Shown here: positions 17,989 to 26,255 of the stretch, piece by piece
Position numbering within the stretch: the first letter of the stretch is position 1
Layout: every line of letters starts with the position of its first letter
Assembly (NCBI GenBank): GCA_964245425.1
Contig: CAXTMV010000003.1
Coordinates: forward strand, 11,172 to 75,171
Source of the DNA: JACMLD01 sp964245425
GTDB taxonomy: Bacteria > Bacteroidota > Bacteroidia > Chitinophagales > Chitinophagaceae
Length of the DNA stretch: 64,000 nt
Direction: 5' to 3'
Made by a program: the position numbers and the translations under genes
The notes under the pieces: model-generated
Seen by the model: only the letters and a program-made list of their open reading frames with translations
Database searches by the model: none
What the model was told of the DNA's origin: nothing

Positions 17989-18846
17989 ATGCGAAGTATG
18001 TATTGTATATGGCTAGCATTGTGTTGTAGCCTGCGGCTGGCAGCACAGGCGCCTATTTTTAATGAACTGGCCGACAGCAGCCGGGCCCCCCGGCAGTACC
18101 AGGAACTAACGGCCATCCTTGGTGCTTTTCCACCCGAAATTGCGCTGCTGCAGCAAAAAATGGAGCAGGGAAGGGATACAATCATACAACGCATTCACTT
18201 TATTACAGGCAGGCTAAACGGCCGCCGGGTGGTACTGGCGCAGACAGGCATTGGCAAAGTAAATGCGGCAATGGTAACAACATTGTTGCTGGAGCATTTT
18301 CAGCCGCGAGAGCTGCTGTTTACCGGTATTGCGGGTGCTGTTAATGCCAGGCTGTCGCCCGGCGATCTCGTCATCGGCACGCAAGTGACTTACCACGATT
18401 ATGGAACCATTACGCCGGATAGTATGACCAGGAGGGCTACCCGCAACCCGATTACCATGCAGGAAAACCCGATGTTTTTCCGTTGCGATTCAGGCCTGGT
18501 GCAAAAAGCGCTGGCGGCGGTCCGTCACTGCACCCTGGAAAAAATAAGCAGCAAAAACGGCAACCGCACACCGCTGGCTATTACAGGTATTATTGTAACG
18601 GGCGATGTCTTTGTTTCTTCGCTGGCGACCACGCAGCAGCTAAGAAGCCGGCTGAACGCAGATGCTACGGAAATGGAAGGTGCAGCAGTGGCCCAGGTTT
18701 GCTGGCAACAGAAAACACCTTTTATCATCATCCGCAGTTTAAGTGACGATGCAGGTAATAATGCATCGATGGACGTGCGCAGTTTTTATGAAATTGCGGC
18801 CCGTAATTCTGCCAGCCTGGTAATGGCGCTGGTGGGCGAGCTGTAA
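17989..18846 (+). CDS. Exported MTA/SAH nucleosidase-like protein
   Basis: A 285-residue member of the PNP/UDP phosphorylase superfamily, closest in motifs to 5'-methylthioadenosine/S-adenosylhomocysteine nucleosidase, which cleaves the N-glycosidic bond of adenosine derivatives. It shows QTGIGKVNAA, GIAGAVN, the catalytic/ribose-binding ATEMEGAAVAQ and the SDDAG aspartate motif. Unlike cytoplasmic MTAN (about 230 residues) it begins with a signal peptide, MRSMYCIWLALCCSLRLAAQ, so it probably acts in the periplasm or at the surface. An in-frame ATG ten codons upstream (17959) would bury the signal. It likely shares a transcript with the purine permease upstream. Confidence 0.85.
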   Translation: MRSMYCIWLALCCSLRLAAQAPIFNELADSSRAPRQYQELTAILGAFPPEIALLQQKMEQGRDTIIQRIHFITGRLNGRRVVLAQTGIGKVNAAMVTTLLLEHFQPRELLFTGIAGAVNARLSPGDLVIGTQVTYHDYGTITPDSMTRRATRNPITMQENPMFFRCDSGLVQKALAAVRHCTLEKISSKNGNRTPLAITGIIVTGDVFVSSLATTQQLRSRLNADATEMEGAAVAQVCWQQKTPFIIIRSLSDDAGNNASMDVRSFYEIAARNSASLVMALVGEL

Positions 18847-19088
18847 AAAATGTGAAGAATGTGAAAATGCAGGTAGCTGATGGTGGGATTGACTGCTGTT
18901 GAGATTGGGCGGGTCTGCAGTTTGTCGCCGTTGGGCAGTCATGGTAAAGCAGGCCCAAGTGGCTGTAGGCTATCGGCCCGGGAATCGGGAATACTGGTAC
19001 GCGTGAATACATGTACCCGAAACATTGTTACCCGGAAATACGGATATTCGGAAATATCAATACCGGTCTCAACGCACATGAATAAGGT

Positions 19089-19331
19089 TTACCCCGCCTG
19101 TGCCACGCGGTTAATGGCCCTATCCGTTTTGCCAAAAGACGGCCTTACCGAACGCAATACAAAACTGTCTTTGGTGCTGGTGCCAGCATTTAACAAGGTC
19201 ATGGTAGCCCAAATGGAGGCAATCGGCCAGCCGATAACCGATATCTGGAGGGCCAGGCAGATATATCCCTGTGCATATTTCTCGCGAAGAAAAAAGGAAA
19301 ACCACGGTAATAAAATGGCAAGTCTTTTCAT
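19089..19331 (-). CDS. YqaE/Pmp3-type small membrane protein
   Basis: An 80-residue protein with two hydrophobic segments (about 1-15 and 22-46). MKRLAILLPWFSFFLREKYAQG followed by ICLALQISVIGWPIASIWAT matches the Pmp3/YqaE family, small membrane proteins linked to stress and membrane potential in other organisms. The C-terminal 30 residues are polar and longer than usual. Two overlapping frames on other strands or phases (18880-19416 plus, 19120-19617 minus) lack any such pattern. Single gene. Confidence 0.72.
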   Translation of the reverse strand: MKRLAILLPWFSFFLREKYAQGYICLALQISVIGWPIASIWATMTLLNAGTSTKDSFVLRSVRPSFGKTDRAINRVAQAG

Positions 19332-19723
19332 GAGGAAGATTTTGATACTGGTAGAACGGCGGCCATTTCTTTTTTATTATGGCGATGATTGTTTTGGCGT
19401 CACAAAATTTTCTTAAAGGGAATCGTATACAGGCGTTATCGATAACTGGATAGGTGTAAATACGTATGAGCCAAAAAGAGCGAAGCGTACCAGGAGAAAA
19501 AGAAATTTTCCTCGTAAAATGATTGTACAGAACCAGCAGGCCAACCGGCGTTGCCGAAAATTCTTCCCTCCGTTTGGCCTGCTGGTTCTGTGCGATACCT
19601 ATTTTCGCCTGTCGCACCGCCTTTGTCTCTTTGTTGTCTTAGCCTTTTTTTCTCTTTGCGCTCTTGGCCCAGAATATTAATTTAGCGGCCATTAGCGTAT
19701 TAACCTTAACCAAATAAAAACGA
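19332..19723. other. Intergenic region before the NUDIX regulator
   Basis: 392 bp with no supported gene. It holds a long perfect inverted repeat and a repeat-family hairpin (19527-19617), then a pyrimidine-rich tract with TCTTTG words (19618-19665) and the upstream region of the regulator gene. Confidence 0.6.
19527..19617. repeat. Palindromic element with 18-bp arms
   Basis: ACAGAACCAGCAGGCCAA (19527-19544) and its exact complement (19574-19591) enclose a 29-nt loop. Immediately after it is a GTGCGA...TCGCAC hairpin (19590-19595 with 19612-19617), then a pyrimidine tract. The GTGCGA hairpin plus tract recurs near 30537 and 37826. Confidence 0.7.
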
Positions 19724-20452
19724 ATGCCTGCTGCTTCCGCCCACCAGAAAAACATCAAGACCATTCTCCGTGAACTGGAAAATGAGGGTCTGAATGGTAT
19801 TTCTGTAGACTGTGTGATATTTGGTTTTGACGAAGATGAGCTGAAAGTTCTCCTGATAAAGTCTGACCTGAAAAATTTTGAAGACAAATGGTCGTTGCTG
19901 GGCGACCTGATAGACAGCAAGGAAACGCTGGACGGGGCTGCGTACCGGGTGCTGAACCAGCGCACCGGTATGGAGGATGTATACCTGGAACAGGTAAAAT
20001 CTTTTGGCGAAATCAGCCGGCACCCCGCCGCCCGGGTTATTACAGTGGCCTATTGCTCGCTGGTGAATGTGCAGCATTACCAGCTCAAAAAACTAGACAA
20101 CGAACTGCACTGGCACAACGTCCGCCATATCAAGGAAATGGCTTTCGACCATAAACAGATCCTGGATGCCTGCTACGGCTGGCTGCAAAAAAGAATACAG
20201 GAGCATCCCCTGGGATTCAGCCTTTTACCCAAAAAATTCTCCCTCCGCGAACTCCAAAACCTGTACGAAGCCATACTGGGTGTAAGGCTCGACCGACGCA
20301 ATTTCCGCAAGAAATTCTTTTCTATGGACCTGCTCGAAGACACCGGCGAATACGAAGCAGATGTGCCGCACCGCCCGGGCAAACTGTATAATTTCAATTA
20401 TGAGAAATACCGGCAAAAAGAAAGGAAAAAATGGTTTGGTATTGATTTTTGA
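19724..20452 (+). CDS. NUDIX-type transcriptional regulator (NrtR/AraR-like)
   Basis: A 242-residue protein with an N-terminal NUDIX fold (about 25-150) and a C-terminal winged-helix domain (about 165-240, FSLRELQNLYEAILGVRLDR then RRNFRKKFFSM). The NUDIX box is degenerate: after G60 and E67, the usual REUxEExGU reads RVLNQRTGM (75-83), so the metal-binding glutamates are gone and hydrolysis is unlikely. Members of this type in Bacteroidota are sugar-sensing repressors or activators. It lies directly upstream of the SusC operon in the same direction, and two palindromes overlap the susC promoter (20607-20653), so it is probably the locus regulator. The inducer is unknown; a starch breakdown sugar is the natural guess. 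Confidence 0.85.
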   Translation: MPAASAHQKNIKTILRELENEGLNGISVDCVIFGFDEDELKVLLIKSDLKNFEDKWSLLGDLIDSKETLDGAAYRVLNQRTGMEDVYLEQVKSFGEISRHPAARVITVAYCSLVNVQHYQLKKLDNELHWHNVRHIKEMAFDHKQILDACYGWLQKRIQEHPLGFSLLPKKFSLRELQNLYEAILGVRLDRRNFRKKFFSMDLLEDTGEYEADVPHRPGKLYNFNYEKYRQKERKKWFGIDF

Positions 20453-20577
20453 TGCAGCATTTTACTGTGCGCAGCTGCCTTGCTGATCCGCTTTATTACT
20501 ACCGGCAAAAAAGGGCTGCCATCCCCTTTTTCTCAATTTTTTTGTTTTTGTGTGTGAATGAAATTTTGTTAACCGGT

Positions 20578-20607
20578 TTTGACATTTGATTTTTTTTACT
20601 ATAATTG
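20578..20607 (+). promoter_or_regulatory. Predicted promoter of the susC operon
   Basis: TTTG at 20578-20581 and TATAATTG at 20600-20607 approximate the Bacteroidota -33/-7 pair (spacer 18, one mismatch in the -7 element). They also read as TTGACA at 20579-20584 with TATAAT at 20600-20605. The first operator palindrome starts at the last base of the -7 element. Confidence 0.5.
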
Positions 20608-20653
20608 TGTAAAATTTACACATTTGCCTTAACAGATAGTGTAAAAAATACAC
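20607..20653 (+). promoter_or_regulatory. Tandem palindromic operators upstream of susC
   Basis: GTGTAAAATTTACAC (20607-20621) is a perfect 7-1-7 palindrome, and GTGTAAAAAATACAC (20639-20653) repeats its outer halves. Centres lie 32 bp apart, about three helical turns, so two dimers would sit on the same DNA face. They follow the -7 element and precede the susC start at 20689. The neighbouring NUDIX-type regulator is the obvious candidate binder. Confidence 0.6.
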
Positions 20654-20688
20654 GACTAAACGTAGAATTTCTTAATAACGATTCAGCT

Positions 20689-23600
20689 ATGACTACAAAA
20701 CGATTGCTTAAGAGGATCTTCATTCCTTTGATGCTCCTATGCCCTGTTCTCCTGTTTTCCCAAGGCAAAATAATTACCGGAAAAGTTACGGATGCGAAAG
20801 ACGGCTCGCCCGTTGGCGGTGTTACTGTATTGCCCAAGGGCTCCAGCAGGGGTACGGTAACCAACGCGGATGGCACCTTCCGCCTGCCGGTGGCCACCGG
20901 CGTTAACACCCTGGTTTTCTCTTATGTTGGTTTTGGCACCAGGGAAGCCGCCGTTACAGGCGACAATGTATCGGTATCGTTAAGCGCCATTAATGCTGCT
21001 ATGAACGAAGTGGTGGTGGTTGCTTATGGTTCCAGGCGAAGAGGTGACCTAACAGGCGCGGTGAGCGCTGTGTCGGCGAAAGATTTTCAGAAAGGCGCTA
21101 TCTCTTCTTCTGAGCAATTATTGCAAGGTAAAGTGGCCGGTTTGCAGATTACCACCGGCGGGGGGTCAGCAGGCGGTGGCAGCCGCATCCGCATCCGCGG
21201 GGGCGCTTCCCTGAATGCCAGCAATGATCCGCTGATTGTAATAGATGGTGTACCTGTTGAAAGCAATGGCATTGCAGGGTCCGGCAACCTGCTCAATACC
21301 ATCAACCCAAATGACATAGAATCCATCAGTGTACTAAAAGATGCGTCTGCTACGGCTTTATACGGTTCAAGGGCTTCCAATGGCGTATTGATCATCACCA
21401 CTAAAAAAGGTTCAAAGGGAAAACTGCGGTTTAACTTCAATACACAGTTTTCTGCCAGTGCGGCTCCAAAAGAACTGGCTGTACTCAGCGGTGATCAAAT
21501 CAGGAACATCCTAAACGACGACGCAAAAACGACCAATATCAATACTTATAAAAACTTATTGGGAACCGCCAATACAGATTGGCAGAAACAGATTTACCAG
21601 ACCGCCCCGGGTTTTGATAATAATATAAGTGCGAGTGGCAGTGTTGCTAATATTCCCTTCCGGGTATCACTCGGTTATTTAACACAGAAAGGTATTTTGC
21701 GTACAGATAAGTTCAACCGCTTGTCTTCTTCCATTAATCTGTCGCCCAAATTTTTTGATGATCACCTGTCTGTTAATGTGAACCTGAAACTGAGCCAGAC
21801 CAAGAACCGCTTTGCAGACCAGGGTGCAGTGGGCAGCGCCATTGCCTTTGACCCTACCCAGCCGGTAATGGCTAAAAACAGTTATGGCGGCTACTATGAA
21901 TGGCTGCAGGCCGATAGCAAACCCATTGACCTGGCTACGCGCAATCCCCTCGGTCTGTTATACCTCAGAAATAATACCTCTACCGTTAACCGCATCATCG
22001 GAAATGTGCAGATCGATTATAAACTTCATTTTTTTCCTGACCTGCATGTTTTGCTGAACGGCGGTATTGATGACGGACACGGCAGCGGAAACGATAATAC
22101 CGACTCATTATCGGCCACCAACTATAAAACAGGTGGTAAAAGAGTTTATTACAAGCAGGGTAAAACAAATACCCTGGCCGATGTTTCATTGTTTTATGCA
22201 AAAGAAGTTAAAAGCCTCAACAGTAAAATAGATGTGCTGGTGGGACATAGCTACCAGGATTTTGCGACCAATGTATACAATTATCCCAGCCTCAGCTACC
22301 GGGCCATCACAGACCCTGCCAACCCGGCAAAGAAGGATACCATTGCCGGTACCGAACCAACTTTTCTGACAGACAAACCCGAATACCGGCTGGAATCCTA
22401 CCTGGGAAGGGTTAACCTGACCATTGCCAATAATTACCTGCTAACGGCTTCCATCCGCAGGGATGCCAGCTCCAAATTTTCTCCTGCTACCCGGGTAGGC
22501 TATTTTCCGGCAGTAGCGGCAGCCTGGAAACTGAAAGACCAGTTTTTCAAAACTGCCACCGTACTGACGGATTTAAAACTGCGCCTGGGCTATGGTATCA
22601 CTGGTCAGCAGGATATTGGCAATCTGTATCCTTATCTGCCGCGCTATTCTCAGAGTACCAATACGGCGCAATACCAATTTGGCAATACCTTTTATAGCTT
22701 TCTTCGCCCTGCCGCCTACGACGCCAATATTAAATGGGAAACAACTGCTACGTCAAATATCGGCCTCGATTTCGGACTGCTGAACAACCGGATATCAGGA
22801 TCGGTGGACGTATATTATAAGAAAACAAAAGACCTGTTAAGTGTAATACCCGTAGCGCCAGGTGCCAATTTTGATATTTCGTTGCTGACCAATGTGGGCA
22901 ATATGACCAATAAAGGTGTGGAATTTACCCTCAATACGACGCCCGTAAAAACACAAACCCTTACCTGGGATTTTGGCTTCAACGTAACGTATAATGAATC
23001 AAAGATCACCAACCTCTTAAGACAACCCGACCCAAGTTTCAAGGGAATTGACGTAAGCGGTATCAGCGGCGGTACGGGTAACAATATCGGAAAGTTTGCT
23101 GTTGGTTATAGCCCTTATGTGTTTAATGTTTACAAACAGGTATACGATAAAACAACCGGTAAACCCATCGAAGGCCTGTATGATGATCTGAACCGGGATG
23201 GAAAAATTGATGATAACGATCGTTACCTGTACAAAAAACCCGCGCCAGACGTGTTGCTGGGTATCAATACCCAGGTAATATACAAACAGTTTAGCCTTGG
23301 CCTTGCCCTGCACGGATCCTTTGGAAATTACCTGTATAACAACGTTAACTCGAACGACGGTGTGCTAAGGGCCATCAAAAATCCGCTCAACTTCATTGGT
23401 AACGCGGTGGTAAATTACCAGGATAGCAAGTTTAACAATAACCAGTACCTGTCTGACTATTATATAGAAAATGCATCTTTTCTGCGTCTCGATAATATCA
23501 ACCTGGGTTACAATGCCGGGAAAGTATTTAATAACAAAACAACACTGCGCGTAACCGTTAGCGTGCAAAATGTTTTTGTAATTACCAAATACAAGGGGTT

Positions 23601-23691
23601 AGACCCGGAAAATTCCAGCGATGCCGGAACCGACAATACCATTTATCCCCGCCCCCGCATTGCGTCTCTGGGATTGAATTTCGATTTCTAA
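20689..23691 (+). CDS. SusC/RagA TonB-linked outer membrane protein
   Basis: Outer-membrane TonB-dependent transporter for oligosaccharides, 1000 residues from the ATG at 20689, where a signal peptide begins (MTTKRLLKRIFIPLMLLCP). In order: carboxypeptidase-regulatory-like domain (GKVTDAKDGSPVGGVTVLPK, SYVGFG), the SusC signature NEVVVVAYGSRRRGDLTGAV, plug domain (QLLQGKVAGLQIT, IRIRGGASLNASNDPLIVID, SISVLKDASATALYGSRASN) and a beta-barrel ending in SLGLNFDF. Upstream in-frame codons overlap the operators and give no signal peptide. It is followed after 15 bp by SusD, and the locus contains two SusE-like lipoproteins and an amylase, suggesting starch or a related glucan. Confidence 0.96.
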   Translation: MTTKRLLKRIFIPLMLLCPVLLFSQGKIITGKVTDAKDGSPVGGVTVLPKGSSRGTVTNADGTFRLPVATGVNTLVFSYVGFGTREAAVTGDNVSVSLSAINAAMNEVVVVAYGSRRRGDLTGAVSAVSAKDFQKGAISSSEQLLQGKVAGLQITTGGGSAGGGSRIRIRGGASLNASNDPLIVIDGVPVESNGIAGSGNLLNTINPNDIESISVLKDASATALYGSRASNGVLIITTKKGSKGKLRFNFNTQFSASAAPKELAVLSGDQIRNILNDDAKTTNINTYKNLLGTANTDWQKQIYQTAPGFDNNISASGSVANIPFRVSLGYLTQKGILRTDKFNRLSSSINLSPKFFDDHLSVNVNLKLSQTKNRFADQGAVGSAIAFDPTQPVMAKNSYGGYYEWLQADSKPIDLATRNPLGLLYLRNNTSTVNRIIGNVQIDYKLHFFPDLHVLLNGGIDDGHGSGNDNTDSLSATNYKTGGKRVYYKQGKTNTLADVSLFYAKEVKSLNSKIDVLVGHSYQDFATNVYNYPSLSYRAITDPANPAKKDTIAGTEPTFLTDKPEYRLESYLGRVNLTIANNYLLTASIRRDASSKFSPATRVGYFPAVAAAWKLKDQFFKTATVLTDLKLRLGYGITGQQDIGNLYPYLPRYSQSTNTAQYQFGNTFYSFLRPAAYDANIKWETTATSNIGLDFGLLNNRISGSVDVYYKKTKDLLSVIPVAPGANFDISLLTNVGNMTNKGVEFTLNTTPVKTQTLTWDFGFNVTYNESKITNLLRQPDPSFKGIDVSGISGGTGNNIGKFAVGYSPYVFNVYKQVYDKTTGKPIEGLYDDLNRDGKIDDNDRYLYKKPAPDVLLGINTQVIYKQFSLGLALHGSFGNYLYNNVNSNDGVLRAIKNPLNFIGNAVVNYQDSKFNNNQYLSDYYIENASFLRLDNINLGYNAGKVFNNKTTLRVTVSVQNVFVITKYKGLDPENSSDAGTDNTIYPRPRIASLGLNFDF

Positions 23692-23706
23692 TTATTTAAA
23701 CGATTG

Positions 23707-25332
23707 ATGAATATGAAACTCAGAACAATTATATATTTCGTGGCTGCCGCAGGACTGGTTACCTGTATGGCATCCTGCGCAAAAAAACTCGACCTGTTTC
23801 CGCAGAACGATCTTACGCCCGCCCCCACCTATGCCACAGCAGCCGGCTATAAAATGGTGCTGGCAAAAGTTTATGGCGGCATGGCCATTACCGGTAATAC
23901 CGGGCCGGCCGGCAACCCCGATATAGCCGGTGGGCTTGACGAAGGATCGCAGGTGGCATTTATCAGGATGTTCTTTAATTGCGAAGAACTGCCTACCGAT
24001 GAAGCGGTAGTGGCCTGGAACGACCAGACCATCCAGGATTTCCACAACCTGAAATTTACCAGCGCCGATCCTTTTATAAAGGGAATTTACGCAAGGCCCA
24101 TTTATAATATCACGCTGGGGAACGAATACCTGCGGGAATCAACCGATGATAAAGTAGCGGGTCGTGGCATTACCGGCAGCGATGCCGCCGATATTAAAAA
24201 ATCCCGTGCCGAAGTAAGGTTCCTGCGTGCGTTTAATTACTGGGTGATGCTGGACCTGTTCGGTAAATCAACCTTTATTACAGAAGCCAATTTAATCGGA
24301 ACCGATTTGCCCAAAGAAATAAGCCGTGCCGATTTGTTCACTTATATTGAAACAGAGTTGAAAGCCATCGATGCCGACCTCGCACCTGCTAAAACCATCG
24401 AATACGGTAGGGTAGACCAATCGGCCGCATGGTCTTTGCTGGCCAGGTTATACCTGAATGCTGAAATATACACCGGCCAGAAAAGATACACAGATGCTAT
24501 CACCTATGCCAGCAAAGTGATTGCCGCAGGTTATGCTTTGCAGCCCTCTTATAAAAGCCTGTTCATGGCCGACAATGACAAACAAAAAAATGAAATTGTA
24601 TGGGCCATCAACTGCGACGGACTGCACACACAGGCATATGGCAATACCACCTTCCTGGTGCACTGCCCGTCAGGAGACGACCACAATGATTATGGTGTAA
24701 GCGGCGGATGGGATGGCTACCGTGCCACCGCTTCATTGGGCAACCTGTTCCCGAAAGATGGTTCCGGCAGCATCGACACCACAAAAGACAAAAGAGGGGT
24801 GTCTTTTTATACTTCTGTTTACCAGGCCACGGCCACACAATCAAAAATTGCCGACATCACTGATTTCAGTAACGGATTGCATGTTAAAAAATACATCAAT
24901 ATCAGAACAGACGGATTACCTACTTCAGATGTAACCGCCAATTTTGCCGATATCGATTTTCCGGTATTCCGCCTTTCGGAAATGTACCTGATTTATGCAG
25001 AATCGTTTTTGCGGGGGGGAGCCGGTGCAGATGCGGCCACCGCATTATTGTATGTAAACAAAATCCGGACACGCGCGGGCGCCGCCAGTTTTTTAACGAC
25101 CGATATCACCCTGCAAAGCATTCTGGATGAACGTGGCCGTGAGCTGTATTGGGAAGGCCATCGCCGTACCGACCTAGTACGCTACGGATTGCTGACCACC
25201 GGCACCTACCTGTGGCCCTGGAAGGGTGGCGTTGCTTCCGGTACCGCGGTAGATGCGAAATACAATATTTTCCCGATACCCGCTACCAACAGAACTTCAA
25301 ACCCGAATTTAACACAGAACACAGGTTATTAA
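23707..25332 (+). CDS. SusD/RagB-type glycan-binding lipoprotein
   Basis: Surface lipoprotein that caps the SusC barrel and binds the glycan, 541 residues. The signal ends in a lipobox (VTCMASC, Cys about 22) followed by KKLDLFPQND. Tetratricopeptide-like helices and SusD hallmarks are visible: RAFNYWVMLDLFG, ARLYLNAEIYTG, FRLSEMYLIYAESFLRGG, ILDERGRELYWEGHRRTDLVRYG, and an ending close to FPIPATNRTSNPNLTQN. It starts 15 bp after SusC and is followed by the SusE-like genes, forming one operon. A TTG codon 3 bp upstream is also open. Confidence 0.95.
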   Translation: MNMKLRTIIYFVAAAGLVTCMASCAKKLDLFPQNDLTPAPTYATAAGYKMVLAKVYGGMAITGNTGPAGNPDIAGGLDEGSQVAFIRMFFNCEELPTDEAVVAWNDQTIQDFHNLKFTSADPFIKGIYARPIYNITLGNEYLRESTDDKVAGRGITGSDAADIKKSRAEVRFLRAFNYWVMLDLFGKSTFITEANLIGTDLPKEISRADLFTYIETELKAIDADLAPAKTIEYGRVDQSAAWSLLARLYLNAEIYTGQKRYTDAITYASKVIAAGYALQPSYKSLFMADNDKQKNEIVWAINCDGLHTQAYGNTTFLVHCPSGDDHNDYGVSGGWDGYRATASLGNLFPKDGSGSIDTTKDKRGVSFYTSVYQATATQSKIADITDFSNGLHVKKYINIRTDGLPTSDVTANFADIDFPVFRLSEMYLIYAESFLRGGAGADAATALLYVNKIRTRAGAASFLTTDITLQSILDERGRELYWEGHRRTDLVRYGLLTTGTYLWPWKGGVASGTAVDAKYNIFPIPATNRTSNPNLTQNTGY

Positions 25333-25353
25333 TTTTACCGAAAAAAAGCGCAT

Positions 25354-26196
25354 ATGAAAAATATATTCAATACACTGGCTTTTTCCGCTGTACTGGCTGC
25401 CTTATTGGTTTCCTGTACAAAAGATGAGCACAAAGATTATTACAACGGCGGCACGGCGCCGGTATTAACAAGCTCTACCAGCTCGCCGGCCCTGTCTTTT
25501 GCTACAGCAGACAATGTAGCAGTTAGTTTTTCCTGGACCAACCCCAATTACCAGTTTACCACTGGCATTAGCTCGCAGGATGTTTCTTATATTGTTGAAA
25601 TTGATACCACAGGGGCTAACTTTACCAACCCGCAAAAGCAGTCTGTTTCAGTAAGTAAAGATCTGGGCCTTTCCATCACGGTGTCGCAGCTGAATGATTA
25701 CCTGCTCAACCAGTTGGTTTTAAAACCAGGCATACCGCATAGCCTGGATGTAAGGGTTAAATCCAGCCTGGTTAATAATTCCGTTGTATTAATTTCCAAT
25801 ACAGTGAAACTAACGGTAACGCCCTATGCCATTCCTCCCAAAGTAGTCCCGCCAAGTTCAGGACAATTGTTCCTGGTAGGCAATGCAACGGCCGGTGGCG
25901 ACGCGCACGGGTGGGATAATCCTGTGCCGGTGCCCAGCCAGCAGTTTACACAGGTGAGTGCTACCCTGTATGAAATAACTGCTCCCCTGATTGGTGGAAA
26001 GGAATACCTGCTTTTACCGGTTAACGGAGACTGGACCCATAAATACGCGGTAGCCGATAAAACGGTTGCAGGCCTTAGTGATGGGGGTGATTTCGGCTAT
26101 GACAAATCCGATAATTTTCCCGGCCCCACCGCCAGCGGAACGTATAAAATCTCAGTAGATTTTCAACGCGGCAAATTTACGGTTACCAAACAATAA
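25354..26196 (+). CDS. SusE-like outer membrane lipoprotein
   Basis: A 280-residue surface lipoprotein: lipobox LLVSC (Cys about 21), an N-terminal SusE Ig-like domain (about 35-155, FSWTNPNYQFTTG, YIVEIDTTGANF) and one C-terminal module of about 105 residues (FLVGNATAGGD, GGKEYLLLPVNGDW, DNFPGPTASGTYKI). In the Bacteroides starch system SusE and SusF bind starch through such modules; the aromatic residues here (W in GWDNP and GDW) fit carbohydrate binding. The same module occurs twice in the next gene, so the two genes are paralogues. Spacing to SusD is 21 bp. Confidence 0.88.
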   Translation: MKNIFNTLAFSAVLAALLVSCTKDEHKDYYNGGTAPVLTSSTSSPALSFATADNVAVSFSWTNPNYQFTTGISSQDVSYIVEIDTTGANFTNPQKQSVSVSKDLGLSITVSQLNDYLLNQLVLKPGIPHSLDVRVKSSLVNNSVVLISNTVKLTVTPYAIPPKVVPPSSGQLFLVGNATAGGDAHGWDNPVPVPSQQFTQVSATLYEITAPLIGGKEYLLLPVNGDWTHKYAVADKTVAGLSDGGDFGYDKSDNFPGPTASGTYKISVDFQRGKFTVTKQ

Positions 26197-26255
26197 TATA
26201 ACATTGCCTGAACGGGATATAACTTAGTAAAGGCTTTACCAATAAAAATGTTGAC

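Noticed and set aside
18880..19416. A 178-codon plus-strand open frame after the nucleosidase
   Set aside because: It overlaps the Pmp3-type gene on the other strand and shows no recognisable motif; the minus-strand frame has a family pattern instead.
19120..19617. A 165-codon minus-strand open frame
   Set aside because: It runs through the palindromic repeat and out of frame over the Pmp3-type gene, and has no domain pattern.
20605..20688. An upstream start for SusC
   Set aside because: The 28 extra residues overlap the operator palindromes and hide the signal peptide; the ATG at 20689 is better.
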